DNA of 64,000 bases from Rhodophyticola sp. CCM32 (GCF_004751985.1 NZ_CP038492.1:2976001-3040000), one strand, 5' to 3'. Counted from the stretch's first letter, positions 40,856 through 50,116 are shown. Notes: generated from the sequence alone by a model not told the origin. Numbers and translations are program-made.

Positions 40856-43800
40856 TGAACAGTTCCAAACATAATAACGGCACCGGACAGGGTAATGATG
40901 CAGGTTTTGGTGCGGATATGGATTTGCCCCTGCACCCTGTTGAAATTCACGAACGACGGGCGGGAACAGAGACCGATGCCAATGTGATCGAGGTGGCCTG
41001 GAAAACCGATCGTAAACCCGCCCCATGGATCGGCAAGACCCAGGCACTTCCCGAAGAGGTTGAGGCGGCGTGGCCTTCCCTTGGAATGCCGCGCAAGGCG
41101 CTTACGCCGCGGCCCGGTTTCGTGGTTCCCGCCATAGCTGACAAAAAGCCGCTATCGGTTATGATCATCACGCTTTTCGGTCTGGATACTGCCAAACTTC
41201 AGACCGCCGTGCGCCAGATCGAGCGGCACCACCGCACCGCACGCAATTTCGTCCCTCTGTTTCTGACGGATAATGCCGATACGACCATATTCCGGCATTT
41301 CGCTTATAATTATGAATATTTCCCGCCCAATATGTATTGCGCAGAAGACCAGCAGCCGCTTTTCGAGGCCCGGTTTCACCAGCTTTGGCGCAAGTGGAAG
41401 GGCGGCTATCTGATTGATTTCAGCGCGCCGGGCTTTCTGGCCGAACGGGTCGAAAACCTTGAGGTCTATATCAAGCGCGACGAATTCGCCGACGGGCGGT
41501 TTGATCCGCGCAAAAAGCGCCCTGCACCCATGCGGCCGGCGCCGACCGACATCATCGCGCTGCGCGCTGAATACATGTCGAAAAAGCTGGATCAGGTGCC
41601 GGATAATTTTGTGCTCTACCGGATATTGGGCAATGATCTGCCGCCGCGCCATGAATCCGGCCAGACACTGAAAAACCTTCGCTTTATTCTGGAAAACGAA
41701 CCACCGCTTGAACGCTGTGAAAAGCGGTGGGTTGTGAACCGCGTGGTCGACCCGGAACAGGAAGCGGCCATTCTGGCGCTTCTGGAGGAGTTCAAGCAGC
41801 CTTCTCTGCGCATCCCCTTCCTGCTGGAGGAATATGCGGATGTTGACTGGGATCTGGAAAGTTTTCCGCAGGACGCGTTTTTTCTGAGTGGCCGCTATGG
41901 GGAGATGAACGAGTATGACCAGTTGCGCGCCCAGGCCCATTCCCGCCGGTTCAAGAATGGCTATGTGATCAACAATAACGGTGCCCGCAACGCCGCGCTG
42001 CATGACGGGCAGGGCCGGGCCAAATGGGTTTTGCCCTGGGATGGCAATTGCTTCCTGACAGAGGCCGCCTGGGCCGAGATCGTCGATGGCGTCACCTCCC
42101 AGCCTTATCTGAAATACTTCATCGTGCCGATGTCGCGCACGCTTGATAATGCCGAACTGCTTGACCCGGAGTATCGCCCGGAGGCCGAGGAAGAGCCGCA
42201 GATGCTGTTCCGCAGCGACGCGCAGGAAGATTTCGACGAAACCTTCTATTATGGCCGCAGACCCAAGGTGGAATTGTTCTATCGTCTCGGGATTCCCGGA
42301 AAATGGGACAGTTGGCCTGATGATGTCTGGGACAGGCCCCGCGCCGAACGATCGGAAGATGCGGGCTCAAGCGGGCGTGTCGGCTGGGTCGCCCGGCTGT
42401 ATTCCGGCCAGAAAGAACTGGAAGTCGACAAGCCGACCGGCCTGCGGTCCCGTGGCGAGGCGCGGATCAGTGCCATCACCCAGATGCTTGACCGGCTTGA
42501 CGTCAAGGCCGCAGGCCTGACCTACGATCCCGATAATCTGGTTGCCTATGACGAGGCGCAGATCAGGGCGCTGGCCAAGGCCGAAGAAGGCTCGCCTGAG
42601 CACCGGATTCAGGGGCGTCTGCTTCAGGAGGCGGATATTGCGCTGCAACGCGGCCCCTATTCCGTCGTCGCAAAAACGGCACTGCCACCCAGTGGCGACC
42701 CGCATGATTATTACAACCCGGCCCCCTATTGGTGGCCGAACCCCGCAACCCCCAATGGCATGCCCTTCATCTTCAAGGATGGGGAGCGGATACCGGGCAC
42801 CCGGCTGTATGAACCGGAAAGCGACAGCTATGACCGCACCCGCCTGCAACGGCTGTTTGATGATACGACGACGCTGGCCCTGGCCTGGGTTGCATCGGAC
42901 CAGGATGCCTATGTGACACATGCCGCAAACCTGATCCGCACCTGGTTCATCGCCGAAGACAGCCGGATGAACCCGCATCTTCTGTATTCGCAGGTGCGGT
43001 CGCAGACGGCCCATGATCAGGGCTCGAAATCCGGCCTGATCGAAATGAAGGATCTGTATTATTTTCTGGATGCCGTCCGCCTTGTGGAACGGGCGGGCAA
43101 GCTGGACGATGCGGAAAAAGCCGCCCTGCGCGCGTGGTTTGCCGAATATCTTGAATGGCTGCAAACCAGCGAACAGGGCATGGCCGAGAGAGTGTCACCG
43201 AACAATCACGGCACCTGTTATGATCTGCAAACTGCGTCGATCGCAGCCTATCTTGGTGATGCGGATCTGTTGCAATCCACGTTCAGAACCAGCCGCGAGC
43301 GGATTCTGGAGCAGTTCACCAATGACGGCCAGCAACCCCATGAAATGAAGCGGACGCAGACCGCGCATTACTGCTGTTTCAACCTTCAGGGCTGGATAAA
43401 CCTTGCCAATCTCGCCGAGGCCTGCGGCGACAACCTGTGGTATTTCGAGGGGGAGAACGGGCGCGGGCTGGCCCGTGTCTTCGGCTGGCTTCTGCCCCAT
43501 CTGGCGCAGCAAAAATGGCCCTATCAGCAAATCGAACCCTTTGACCGGGGGCGTTTCCTGCCGCTGTTCTTTGCGGCGCGTGATCGGCTGCCGCTAACGG
43601 GCGGCGTCAGGTTGGCACGGGCCAATCAGGTCAAACCGCTGTTTTTCGCCCATGACGGGATCAAACCGTTCTGGATGCTTGGAAAACAGCCCCGAAAAAC
43701 CGCAGAATCGAAGCCCTGGAAAGAGCTGGCCGGGAAAATCCACAGGCTGGAGGCGCCGGTTTTCGAGATCTGTTTCGGCTCGGGATTTGTCGCGCAGAAA

Positions 43801-45510
43801 GCCCCCGATGTCCGGTCGCTTGACAAGAAACTCTGGGGCGGATTTTCCGCCGAGGCCAGATCGGAACTTGCCGCCATCCGCGATGATGCAAGCCTTGGCC
43901 ATAAGGATATCAACCGCGCGGCACGCACGCTTGCGCGCTGGTATTTCACGGCGGGCGATTATGCCGAGACGCTGAAAAATATCGACGCCATGCAACAGCT
44001 TGGCGTCGCGGCCGAGCGGGAGCGGAGCCTGTTGCGCTCCTGCTGTCTGGACCATCTGGGCCAGCAGGAGGCCGCGGGCCAGATGATCCGCCATACATTG
44101 TCATATTTCCCCCGGGATACGAGCCTTTGCCTGGCGATGGCGAATATCTGCAGCGATCTGCCCGAGGCGGAAACCTCTGCAGAGGAGCGGCAAGGCACGT
44201 ATTGGGTGAACAGGATTTTCCGTCAGGCCGGATTGTCGGATCTTCTGGCCGCAGAAGATGAGGCATCAGGCGCGCCGATCAATCTGGCGGTGGATTACAG
44301 GGCGGAAAGCCAGCAGACATCAGACCCGCGGGTCACGGTTATTCTTCCGGTGGGGCCAGGGGCCGGCGTTTTTGCCTCTGCCCTGACATCGTTGCAAAAC
44401 CAAAGCTGGCGCAATCTGCAAATCCTGATTGCCGATTATTCCGACATGCCCGAAATCAGCCAGATCGCATCGAAGCACGCCCGTTCGGACGCACGTATCG
44501 AGGTGTTGAAGCTTGATCCCGGGCTTGCCGAATATGGTGCGCGGAACGCGGCGCTTGAACATGTGGACGGGACATTCGTGACCGTTCAAAAGGCAAATGA
44601 ACTGGCCCATCCCATCAGGATCAAGGCCCAGATCGAAGCCCTGACATCCGGCACCGGCCTTGGGACCGTCACCCATCATGTGGAAGCCACCGCTGATCTG
44701 CATATCATTGGCGGCTGGTTCCCCGAATTCGCGATGTGTTCGGTTCATGATGCCAGCATGATGTTGCCCACAGATACCCTTCGAGAGGCGGGTGGATGGG
44801 ATGCGGTTGCCGATGACCCCGATGCCTTTCTGAAATGGCGCCTGAAAAAGCGAAGCGATAAACCCTCTTTCCAGGACATCCAGCCCGGTATTCCGCTCTC
44901 GCTGAGCATTGTCGAGCCAGACAATCGTGAGCCCACGCATCTTGATTTCCCTTATGGGAAACGGCGTGACGAGTTGCGCCGCCTGATCCGTATCTCAAAA
45001 TCATTGGAAGAGGTTGACGACACGGCCGCAGAAACCGATCCGGTGCCGGTGCCAGCGCTTTTATCGGATGATACTGCGCAGGTTGAGCGGCTGGATACGG
45101 TTTTTGTCGGTGACTTCTCTGCAAGCGCGGTCTCTATCAGCGAGATCAAGGCGCATATTCTTGGCCGGATCGCCGAGGGGAAAGCCATGGGCCTGTTCCA
45201 CTGGCCGGACTATTACACCACCTGGAACGATGACCTCGATGAAAGCATCGCGCAGCTTATAGATGAGGGTGCGATTGCCCAGATCAGCGCTTTCCAGAAG
45301 GTGCAGGCGGTCGAGGCGGTGCTGTGCAATCCTTACATTATTCACCATCCTGTTGACGGTGTGCCCGATTTTGAGGCCAAATCTGTTGCGGTGTTGAGTG
45401 GCCCGGAGCTGACCATCGCAGAGTTTTTCGATGGTCATCAGCGCAGAATGCCCACCCGGGAAGAGATCGAGGCCCTGTTCGGCTGCCCCGGCAAATGGGT
45501 ATCTCTCTAA
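40855..45510 (+). CDS. Giant glycosyltransferase-like / alginate lyase (PL5) / GT2 fusion
   Basis: 1551 aa without signal peptide or membrane helix. About 245-460 is a transferase-like region ('VLYRILGNDLPPRHESGQT', 'VNRVVDPEQEAAILALLEE', 'NNGARNAALHDGQ'). About 600-915 is an alginate lyase domain: 'YYNPAPYWWPNP', the catalytic N783-N784-H785 in 'SPNNHGTCYDLQ', and R833, H838, Y839 in 'RTQTAHYCCFN'. About 1010-1110 is TPR-like helical. About 1158-1360 is a GT2 domain ('VTVILPVGPGAGVFASALTS', 'GARNAALEHVDG'). Translation is coupled to the preceding gene by a 1-bp overlap. A cytoplasmic lyase fused to transferases is highly unusual. Confidence 0.75.
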   Translation: MNSSKHNNGTGQGNDAGFGADMDLPLHPVEIHERRAGTETDANVIEVAWKTDRKPAPWIGKTQALPEEVEAAWPSLGMPRKALTPRPGFVVPAIADKKPLSVMIITLFGLDTAKLQTAVRQIERHHRTARNFVPLFLTDNADTTIFRHFAYNYEYFPPNMYCAEDQQPLFEARFHQLWRKWKGGYLIDFSAPGFLAERVENLEVYIKRDEFADGRFDPRKKRPAPMRPAPTDIIALRAEYMSKKLDQVPDNFVLYRILGNDLPPRHESGQTLKNLRFILENEPPLERCEKRWVVNRVVDPEQEAAILALLEEFKQPSLRIPFLLEEYADVDWDLESFPQDAFFLSGRYGEMNEYDQLRAQAHSRRFKNGYVINNNGARNAALHDGQGRAKWVLPWDGNCFLTEAAWAEIVDGVTSQPYLKYFIVPMSRTLDNAELLDPEYRPEAEEEPQMLFRSDAQEDFDETFYYGRRPKVELFYRLGIPGKWDSWPDDVWDRPRAERSEDAGSSGRVGWVARLYSGQKELEVDKPTGLRSRGEARISAITQMLDRLDVKAAGLTYDPDNLVAYDEAQIRALAKAEEGSPEHRIQGRLLQEADIALQRGPYSVVAKTALPPSGDPHDYYNPAPYWWPNPATPNGMPFIFKDGERIPGTRLYEPESDSYDRTRLQRLFDDTTTLALAWVASDQDAYVTHAANLIRTWFIAEDSRMNPHLLYSQVRSQTAHDQGSKSGLIEMKDLYYFLDAVRLVERAGKLDDAEKAALRAWFAEYLEWLQTSEQGMAERVSPNNHGTCYDLQTASIAAYLGDADLLQSTFRTSRERILEQFTNDGQQPHEMKRTQTAHYCCFNLQGWINLANLAEACGDNLWYFEGENGRGLARVFGWLLPHLAQQKWPYQQIEPFDRGRFLPLFFAARDRLPLTGGVRLARANQVKPLFFAHDGIKPFWMLGKQPRKTAESKPWKELAGKIHRLEAPVFEICFGSGFVAQKAPDVRSLDKKLWGGFSAEARSELAAIRDDASLGHKDINRAARTLARWYFTAGDYAETLKNIDAMQQLGVAAERERSLLRSCCLDHLGQQEAAGQMIRHTLSYFPRDTSLCLAMANICSDLPEAETSAEERQGTYWVNRIFRQAGLSDLLAAEDEASGAPINLAVDYRAESQQTSDPRVTVILPVGPGAGVFASALTSLQNQSWRNLQILIADYSDMPEISQIASKHARSDARIEVLKLDPGLAEYGARNAALEHVDGTFVTVQKANELAHPIRIKAQIEALTSGTGLGTVTHHVEATADLHIIGGWFPEFAMCSVHDASMMLPTDTLREAGGWDAVADDPDAFLKWRLKKRSDKPSFQDIQPGIPLSLSIVEPDNREPTHLDFPYGKRRDELRRLIRISKSLEEVDDTAAETDPVPVPALLSDDTAQVERLDTVFVGDFSASAVSISEIKAHILGRIAEGKAMGLFHWPDYYTTWNDDLDESIAQLIDEGAIAQISAFQKVQAVEAVLCNPYIIHHPVDGVPDFEAKSVAVLSGPELTIAEFFDGHQRRMPTREEIEALFGCPGKWVSL

Positions 45511-45946
45511 GGTGCTGGCCGTATCCCGGCAGAGCCTCCGGGATACTCTTCCACCTCCTTGAATCCAAAGGAAGAGATTCGCCACCTGAAGGCCAGCTAT
45601 GCCCGTATTTCGACGGCCTGGCATGGTGCGGATGTGTGAGAATGAAGGCGAAACGCACATCGTCTTGAAATATGTGCGAGTGTGGCACAATTTCACCTTC
45701 CCCTAGGTAAACCTCTGTAAACAATGATCTTTTGATTTTCAGTTGGCATGAATCGAGGCCCCAATATTTGGGATTTACCAAGAAAAGCCGCATTTCCCCT
45801 GAAAATTGTTGAAAAGTTAACACAATTTTGGCACATTCCTGAACGGTGGAGACTTCGAGGGAAGCGGGGCCGTTCTGGCTTCGATCACACTGGAGGTTCA
45901 GGGAGCCGGAAACCGGCGTCTGGATATAGATTTAGGAATAATTTGA
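45511..45946 (+). terminator. Terminator of the giant gene and following intergenic region
   Basis: GTATCCCGG (45521-45529) and CCGGGATAC (45538-45546) form a 9-bp hairpin 11 bp after the stop codon, followed by TCTTCC. The rest of the gap, to 45946, is AT-richer after 45700 and shows no credible gene; a promoter for the 87-aa gene is likely in the last 150 bp. Confidence 0.55.
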
Positions 45947-46210
45947 ATGAAACATAAAACGAGCGTCATCTCTGCCCTGGCTGTCCTTACGGCTCAGGCA
46001 GGAATCCCCACAACAGCACTTGCGCAGGATGCTGCAGGCCTTGAACAGGCTTGCCAGGGCGTGATGCAGATCGAAGATCGTGCAGCGCTTCAGGATGAAC
46101 TTTCCGCGCTGTTGGGATCTGACCCCAATAACCAGTGCATTACTCTAATTGTATCGCTGCTTGGCGAAGGTCCTCTGGCTGAGGTTGTGGACCGTACATT
46201 CCCCTACTGA
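45947..46210 (+). CDS. Small secreted protein, unknown
   Basis: 87 aa with a clear signal peptide ('VISALAVLTAQAGIPTTALAQ', cleaved after Ala) and a mature acidic part of about 60 residues with two Cys ('LEQACQGVMQIEDRAALQ' and 'DPNNQCITLIVSLLG'). A disulfide between them is likely. No family is recognised. It stands alone with its own terminator (46306-46360). Confidence 0.6.
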   Translation: MKHKTSVISALAVLTAQAGIPTTALAQDAAGLEQACQGVMQIEDRAALQDELSALLGSDPNNQCITLIVSLLGEGPLAEVVDRTFPY

Positions 46211-46305
46211 TCTGCTGAAGACAGAGGCGTGATACGGTGATAGTGCCGTGTCGGCCCTGTCGGTTCAGAAAATATACGTCTGAGAGGCTTGCCTCTCAAA
46301 ACCAT

Positions 46306-46360
46306 GACATACCTGCGCCTTCCCCGGTCAATTCAGGACCTGAAGGCGCAGGTATTTTCT
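46306..46360 (+). terminator. Rho-independent terminator
   Basis: TACCTGCGCCTTC and GAAGGCGCAGGTA form a 13-bp stem with a loop of about 20 nt, followed by TTTTCTTT. It terminates the 87-aa gene transcript. Confidence 0.75.
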
Positions 46361-46469
46361 TTGTCGGGGGGTATGTGCTGAGCATTCGGCCAGCCGGGTG
46401 GTTGCGCGCAATATGACCTGTTTCAGGGTGAACCCGAAAAGCTATTGAGTATGGCCTGAAGGATATAGA

Positions 46470-46530
46470 ATCCGACCGCCCCCTGAATGCGTCATATTAC
46501 GTAAACGCTGTTTCAGGGGGCGGTCGAACA
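46470..46530. terminator. Convergent terminator before the outer-membrane protein gene
   Basis: GACCGCCCCCTGAA and TTCAGGGGGCGGTC form a 14-bp stem. Positioned just after the stop of the minus-strand OMP gene (46561) it serves that gene. The bases between 46361 and 46469 show no gene. Confidence 0.6.
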
Positions 46531-46560
46531 CTTGTCTCAGATCATCAGACGCCTGTGGTC

Positions 46561-47472
46561 TTAATCAAGCGCCTCAAGCCAATCCACTGACCGTCCTGGC
46601 AGTCTGGGCGCGCTAAGCAGACGTCCGTTCCGCCAGCTCTCCCGCGGGGTATCTGCTCCAAAAAGAATCCTAAGGCCGATGCCAGCGGTCACATCCGCCA
46701 GGTCGATATTGCCGGCGCTGATCTTATAAAAATCGCGACGCACAAAATATGTAAGGGACAACGGTGCCTCGGTTGGAAGCCGGGTCTCCCCTGACAGCCC
46801 GACCGAGTAGAAATCGCCAGAGTCAGTGCCTCCATCAAGATATTCATTTGTCTGAGCCCGTTCGAGATCAAGGCTGATCGCTGTACTGTCAACGGGAAAC
46901 CATGTAACGCCCGCACGAATAAATGTTCCGTCAATGAACCCTTCTGGGTCGGCCATCGCCTGATCAGGCGGAAGTGCGACGCTGTCACCGATGCCAGCCT
47001 GACCGAATAGCATGAAACTATCCCCGATGAAGTACTGCGCCTCAAGCCCACCATAAACCGTTTCGTAAGACTCTTTTTGCAGGTCGTCTCCGAATAAGCG
47101 CGACCGGGAATAGGCCGCGAAGCCACCCAACCTGAAATCCGGTGTGATTGCATGAGAATAGTGAAGTGACAAACGCAGTTCCCGTTCCGGAAAATCCTCG
47201 TCGAAATTCACGGCGTTTTCATCCCATTCTGCGTAGCTGTAATAGCCTGTTGCACCCAGGATGCCGTTCTCAAAGATCGGAAAGGCGTACTGACCTTCCA
47301 GAACGATTGGCAAATAGGATTGCTGGCTGTCCGGAGAGCGCGTCTCGGTGATATTACTGAAGTTCAGTTGCGTCCCAACAAATCCGACCGGTTCCTCAAA
47401 TACTTGTGCTGTCGCGCCGGTCGTGGTGACAGAAACCAACAAAAAAGAGTGAAATATTGCAGATTTTGACAT
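46561..47472 (-). CDS. Outer-membrane beta-barrel protein
   Basis: About 303 aa. Signal peptide 'AIFHSFLLVSVTTTGATAQ', then alternating amphipathic strands ('ATGYYSYAEW', 'LRLSLHYSHAI', 'GGFAAYSRSRLF', 'LTYFVRRDFYKISAG') typical of a beta-barrel. The C-terminus does not end in Phe; it has an extension of about 30 residues after the last strand ('GIGLRILFG'). The ATG at 47472 has GGAG upstream, unlike 47493. Function unknown. A palindromic TTAACAATTGTTAA lies 70 bp upstream. Confidence 0.6.
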   Translation of the reverse strand: MSKSAIFHSFLLVSVTTTGATAQVFEEPVGFVGTQLNFSNITETRSPDSQQSYLPIVLEGQYAFPIFENGILGATGYYSYAEWDENAVNFDEDFPERELRLSLHYSHAITPDFRLGGFAAYSRSRLFGDDLQKESYETVYGGLEAQYFIGDSFMLFGQAGIGDSVALPPDQAMADPEGFIDGTFIRAGVTWFPVDSTAISLDLERAQTNEYLDGGTDSGDFYSVGLSGETRLPTEAPLSLTYFVRRDFYKISAGNIDLADVTAGIGLRILFGADTPRESWRNGRLLSAPRLPGRSVDWLEALD

Positions 47473-47542
47473 CGGGTTATGTCTCCCAAACATTATGTGG
47501 TGACAGCATCTTTACCACAAGATGTAGTGTAGTACACAAAAG

Positions 47543-47556
47543 TTAACAATTGTTAA
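47543..47556. promoter_or_regulatory. Palindrome upstream of the OMP gene
   Basis: TTAACAATTGTTAA is a perfect 14-bp palindrome between the OMP gene (minus) and the recombinase remnant (plus). It resembles but does not equal the CtrA consensus (spacer 6, not 7). Candidate operator. Confidence 0.3.
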
Positions 47557-47619
47557 GATTTTTGCACCATGTTGATGCATTTACATCTATCGCCCTGCAC
47601 GCAGCGGGCAGAGGCACTG

Positions 47620-47937
47620 TCTGTAACCGGGAAACCCCAATATCTAGTTAAGCTGAGCGCGCAGGCGAACTCTCAGGTTCTCGGATATATCCGGCAGGTG
47701 AAACCGATCCCGCGTGACAAGCTGGAGAGGGACCTTGGCGAGACCTTCAAGGATCTGGAGCCAATGCTGGGCCTGATCGCCATCGCAACGCGCATACGAT
47801 AAAAACGAGAACTCACCCTGCGCTTCCTCTCAAGCCCTTGGAAAATTTGGGAAAGCGTCCACGTCCACACCCGGCGTCTGGTGCTGAAACTGGCCTTCAT
47901 GGAACCCATCCAACACCACCTGTTTGAGGGAGCTTGA
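47620..47937 (+). pseudogene. Large serine recombinase, C-terminal remnant
   Basis: One frame reads 'VKPIPRDKLERDLGETFKDL', 'EPMLGLIAIATRIR', an in-frame TAA (47800-47802), then 'KRELTLRFLSSPWKIWESVH' and 'RRLVLKLAFMEPIQHH' to a TGA at 47935-47937. These blocks resemble the coiled-coil and C-terminal region of large serine recombinases from Rhodobacterales mobile elements. The catalytic N-terminal domain is absent. The repeat copy B begins at its last codon, and tRNA-Thr lies 200 bp further. Confidence 0.5.
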
Positions 47938-48082
47938 GCATCGTCCATGTAATCTGCAACGCACATGCATTTCGTGGAGGGCATCGCCCGCCCCGTGGGG
48001 GCGGCTCAGACGCCGCCCGGCGGTGCCGCCGGGCGGGAGCATGGTGCGGGGTGATTCAGGATTTCAGGCCGAAGCTATAGAA
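47938..48082 (+). repeat. GC-rich interspersed repeat, copy B
   Basis: Direct copy of 471-650 lacking about 30 bp, from GCATCGTCCATGTAATCTG to GGCCGAAGCTATAGAAC. It carries the hairpin CCCGGCGGTGCCGCCGGG. Lies between the recombinase remnant and the tRNA gene. Confidence 0.85.
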
Positions 48083-48134
48083 CTCCGCCAATCTCCAAGC
48101 CGTTAAGAGGTGTTGGGACCTTGGATTTGAGAAA

Positions 48135-48210
48135 TGGTGCCGCATGAGGGACTTGAACCCCCGACCCATCGCTTACGAAGCGATTGCTCTACCAGCTGAG
48201 CTAATGCGGC
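48135..48210 (-). tRNA. tRNA-Thr (anticodon CGT)
   Basis: The minus strand folds as a full cloverleaf: acceptor GCCGCAT/ATGCGGC, D arm GCTC...GAGC, anticodon stem ATCGC/GCGAT with loop TTCGTAA (anticodon CGT, reading ACG), T arm with TTCAAGT. The 3' CCA is encoded (48135-48137). It stands alone, next to a repeat and a recombinase remnant, which fits an old integration hotspot. Confidence 0.95.
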
Positions 48211-48290
48211 GACGCCGGGCTTGCCTGTAAACGCAGTCTGCCGTTCGGGCAAGCCCCCAATCGTTAAATGCGCGCCCATAACCCGATCTG

Positions 48291-49637
48291 TCAGTGCACC
48301 ATCATAAGCCCTTCGCGAACCAGGCGTTTGACCAGCACCAGGTTCCCATCCTCATCCAGATTGCCGGCCATATCCCCCGGTTTGAAAGATGGGGTTGTCA
48401 GGGCGTAGCGCAGGGCCTCTTCCGCATGGGCGGGCAGTGTTATTTCCGAGCCATGGCAGAGGATGCTGACCATCGGGTCCTTGCCGTCTGAACCGTCCAG
48501 CACGGCGATATCATAAACCAGATGCGGGCGGGCACCGACAAGGCTGTCAGCGGTCAGGCCGGAGAGTTTGGCAAGCTGTGCCATCTGGCCCTGCACGCGC
48601 GGCACGCGGTTCGAGATGAAATCCTGTTTGAACCCGCCAAGCAGGGGCTGGAAGGGGGCGGTTTCTGCCAGCCGGGTCATCAGGTCCCGAAAGGTCTGTT
48701 CAAACCGGGCCGCATCGAAACCGGGGGCCGCATAGCCAGGTGGCAGGGCATGACGGAAGGTTGCGTCTTTATGGGCCATCACATTCACCGCCTCGGCCAT
48801 CAGATCGGCCCAGGTCTGCACCATGATCCCGGTTGTGATATGCAAAGAGGTCTGATCTGTCGCCACCGCGTCATGGGCAACACCCCGGGGGATATAGCAC
48901 ATATCACCCGGCTCCAGGGTGAACCTGTCTGTTTCCTCGCCAATGGGCACATCATGAGGGTTGAACCCCTGCGAGTTCATCGGCAATTCGACCGGGGTGT
49001 CATAGATCCGCCATTCCTTGGTGCCCTCGATCTGGAGAACCAGCACATCATGGCTGTCATAATGGGGGTTGAACCCCTGGGACTGGGTCGGGGTCATGTA
49101 GATATTGGTCTGCACCCGGCTGGAAATGACGTTTTCCAAAGCGCGGCAAAACTGGCCCAGTTGCGGCAACCGGTCATGCAGACCTGACAGGATCACCGTG
49201 GCGCCGTCATCGAACAATCGGGCCACGCGCACCGGGTCGATATAGCCGCTGTCATAGCTGTAATCGCCGGGCTGAATGGTGTGGACCCCGTGGGCGCCAC
49301 CGCCATGGGCATCTGCATCCGTATCGGAAGCGGTATCCCGGTCAGGGGCGCTGTCGCTGTCAGTTGCCTTCGGGGCCGTATCACTATCGGTGGCCGGGGC
49401 GGTGTCATGATCGGTGCCGTGGCCATGACCGCCCGATTTGGTCACGGTAATCTCGGGGCTGTAAAGCCCCATGGTTGTGACCACATGGTCGATCTGCGCG
49501 AATGACAGAAGACTGGCGTAGTAATCCGGCTGGCCGCGCTTTACGACCATATGTTTCTTTTCGAAGATATTGGTGAAGAACTCGTCGCGGGACAGGGGCG
49601 AAATGGCCCAGTCAAATCCGAAATCCGTTTGTGTCAT
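48291..49637 (-). CDS. JmjC/cupin-type 2-oxoglutarate oxygenase
   Basis: 448 aa of the Cupin_4/JmjC class (RoxA/MINA-like). The iron ligands are H192 and D194 in 'FNPHYDSHDVLVLQIEG' and a His in 'YIPRGVAHDAV'; 'LHITTGI' follows. Relatives hydroxylate His or Arg of ribosomal and other proteins. Between about 66 and 116 there is an inserted His/Asp-rich stretch ('GGHGHGTDHDTA', 'DTDADAHGGGAHG'). ATG 49637 follows GAGG. It is divergent from the small Tat-signal peptide gene at 49818, the possible substrate. Confidence 0.8.
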   Translation of the reverse strand: MTQTDFGFDWAISPLSRDEFFTNIFEKKHMVVKRGQPDYYASLLSFAQIDHVVTTMGLYSPEITVTKSGGHGHGTDHDTAPATDSDTAPKATDSDSAPDRDTASDTDADAHGGGAHGVHTIQPGDYSYDSGYIDPVRVARLFDDGATVILSGLHDRLPQLGQFCRALENVISSRVQTNIYMTPTQSQGFNPHYDSHDVLVLQIEGTKEWRIYDTPVELPMNSQGFNPHDVPIGEETDRFTLEPGDMCYIPRGVAHDAVATDQTSLHITTGIMVQTWADLMAEAVNVMAHKDATFRHALPPGYAAPGFDAARFEQTFRDLMTRLAETAPFQPLLGGFKQDFISNRVPRVQGQMAQLAKLSGLTADSLVGARPHLVYDIAVLDGSDGKDPMVSILCHGSEITLPAHAEEALRYALTTPSFKPGDMAGNLDEDGNLVLVKRLVREGLMMVH

Positions 49638-49817
49638 CTGGGTCCTCTTCGGGGCCTGGCTTTGCAACTGGGAACAGTCAGACCATGCCAGCCCGGGTTA
49701 GGCAATGCCCCAGGGATCAGGACAGAACCATCGTCATTGACGCAACTGCAAGGGGTGCCTTACGGTCTGGCGCAGGCAGCAATTGAGCTACCGCTTTGAG
49801 AGTATGGAGAGACATTT

Positions 49818-50108
49818 ATGTCCGAGACGTGTAAAAAAATATCGAAGAGTCTTACAGATACTGAGATCTGCACCGCGCGCGCTACAGGGCGTCGGGGGTT
49901 TTTGGGCCTCATGGTTGTGGGTGGTGCGGCTGTGACGGTTGTCGGCTCGGCCAATCAGGCGCAGGCCGCAGATGCGGATAACGGCCAATGGACAGATAGT
50001 GGCAGTTGCCCGAGGGGCAGCGGCGGTGTGTTCACCGGTGTGACCGATGCGGATAATGGCGCCATGACCGATCAGGGCGGTTATGGCCGGGGCGCGCCTT
50101 ACTGCTGA
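49818..50108 (+). CDS. Small Tat-signal protein with repeated DADNG core
   Basis: 96 aa. The Tat signal is 'TGRRGFLGLMVVGGAAVTVV' with cleavage after 'NQAQA'. The mature 46 residues hold two similar units: 'DADNGQWTDSGSCPRG' and 'DADNGAMTDQGGYGRG', ending 'APYC'. Two Cys could form a disulfide. Short exported peptides with a repeated core beside a modifying oxygenase resemble RiPP precursors, but no known class is matched. The gene is divergent from the JmjC gene with a 180-bp shared promoter region. Confidence 0.65.
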   Translation: MSETCKKISKSLTDTEICTARATGRRGFLGLMVVGGAAVTVVGSANQAQAADADNGQWTDSGSCPRGSGGVFTGVTDADNGAMTDQGGYGRGAPYC

Positions 50109-50116
50109 ACCTGTAT

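Noticed and set aside
39770..41047. 425-aa ORF on the minus strand opposite the 712-aa glycosyltransferase gene
   Set aside because: Antisense shadow; no start signal and no recognised domain.
49327..49488. His/Asp-rich stretch in the JmjC protein taken as a frameshift artefact
   Set aside because: The frame is continuous on both sides and the domain continues normally, so it is a genuine low-complexity insert.
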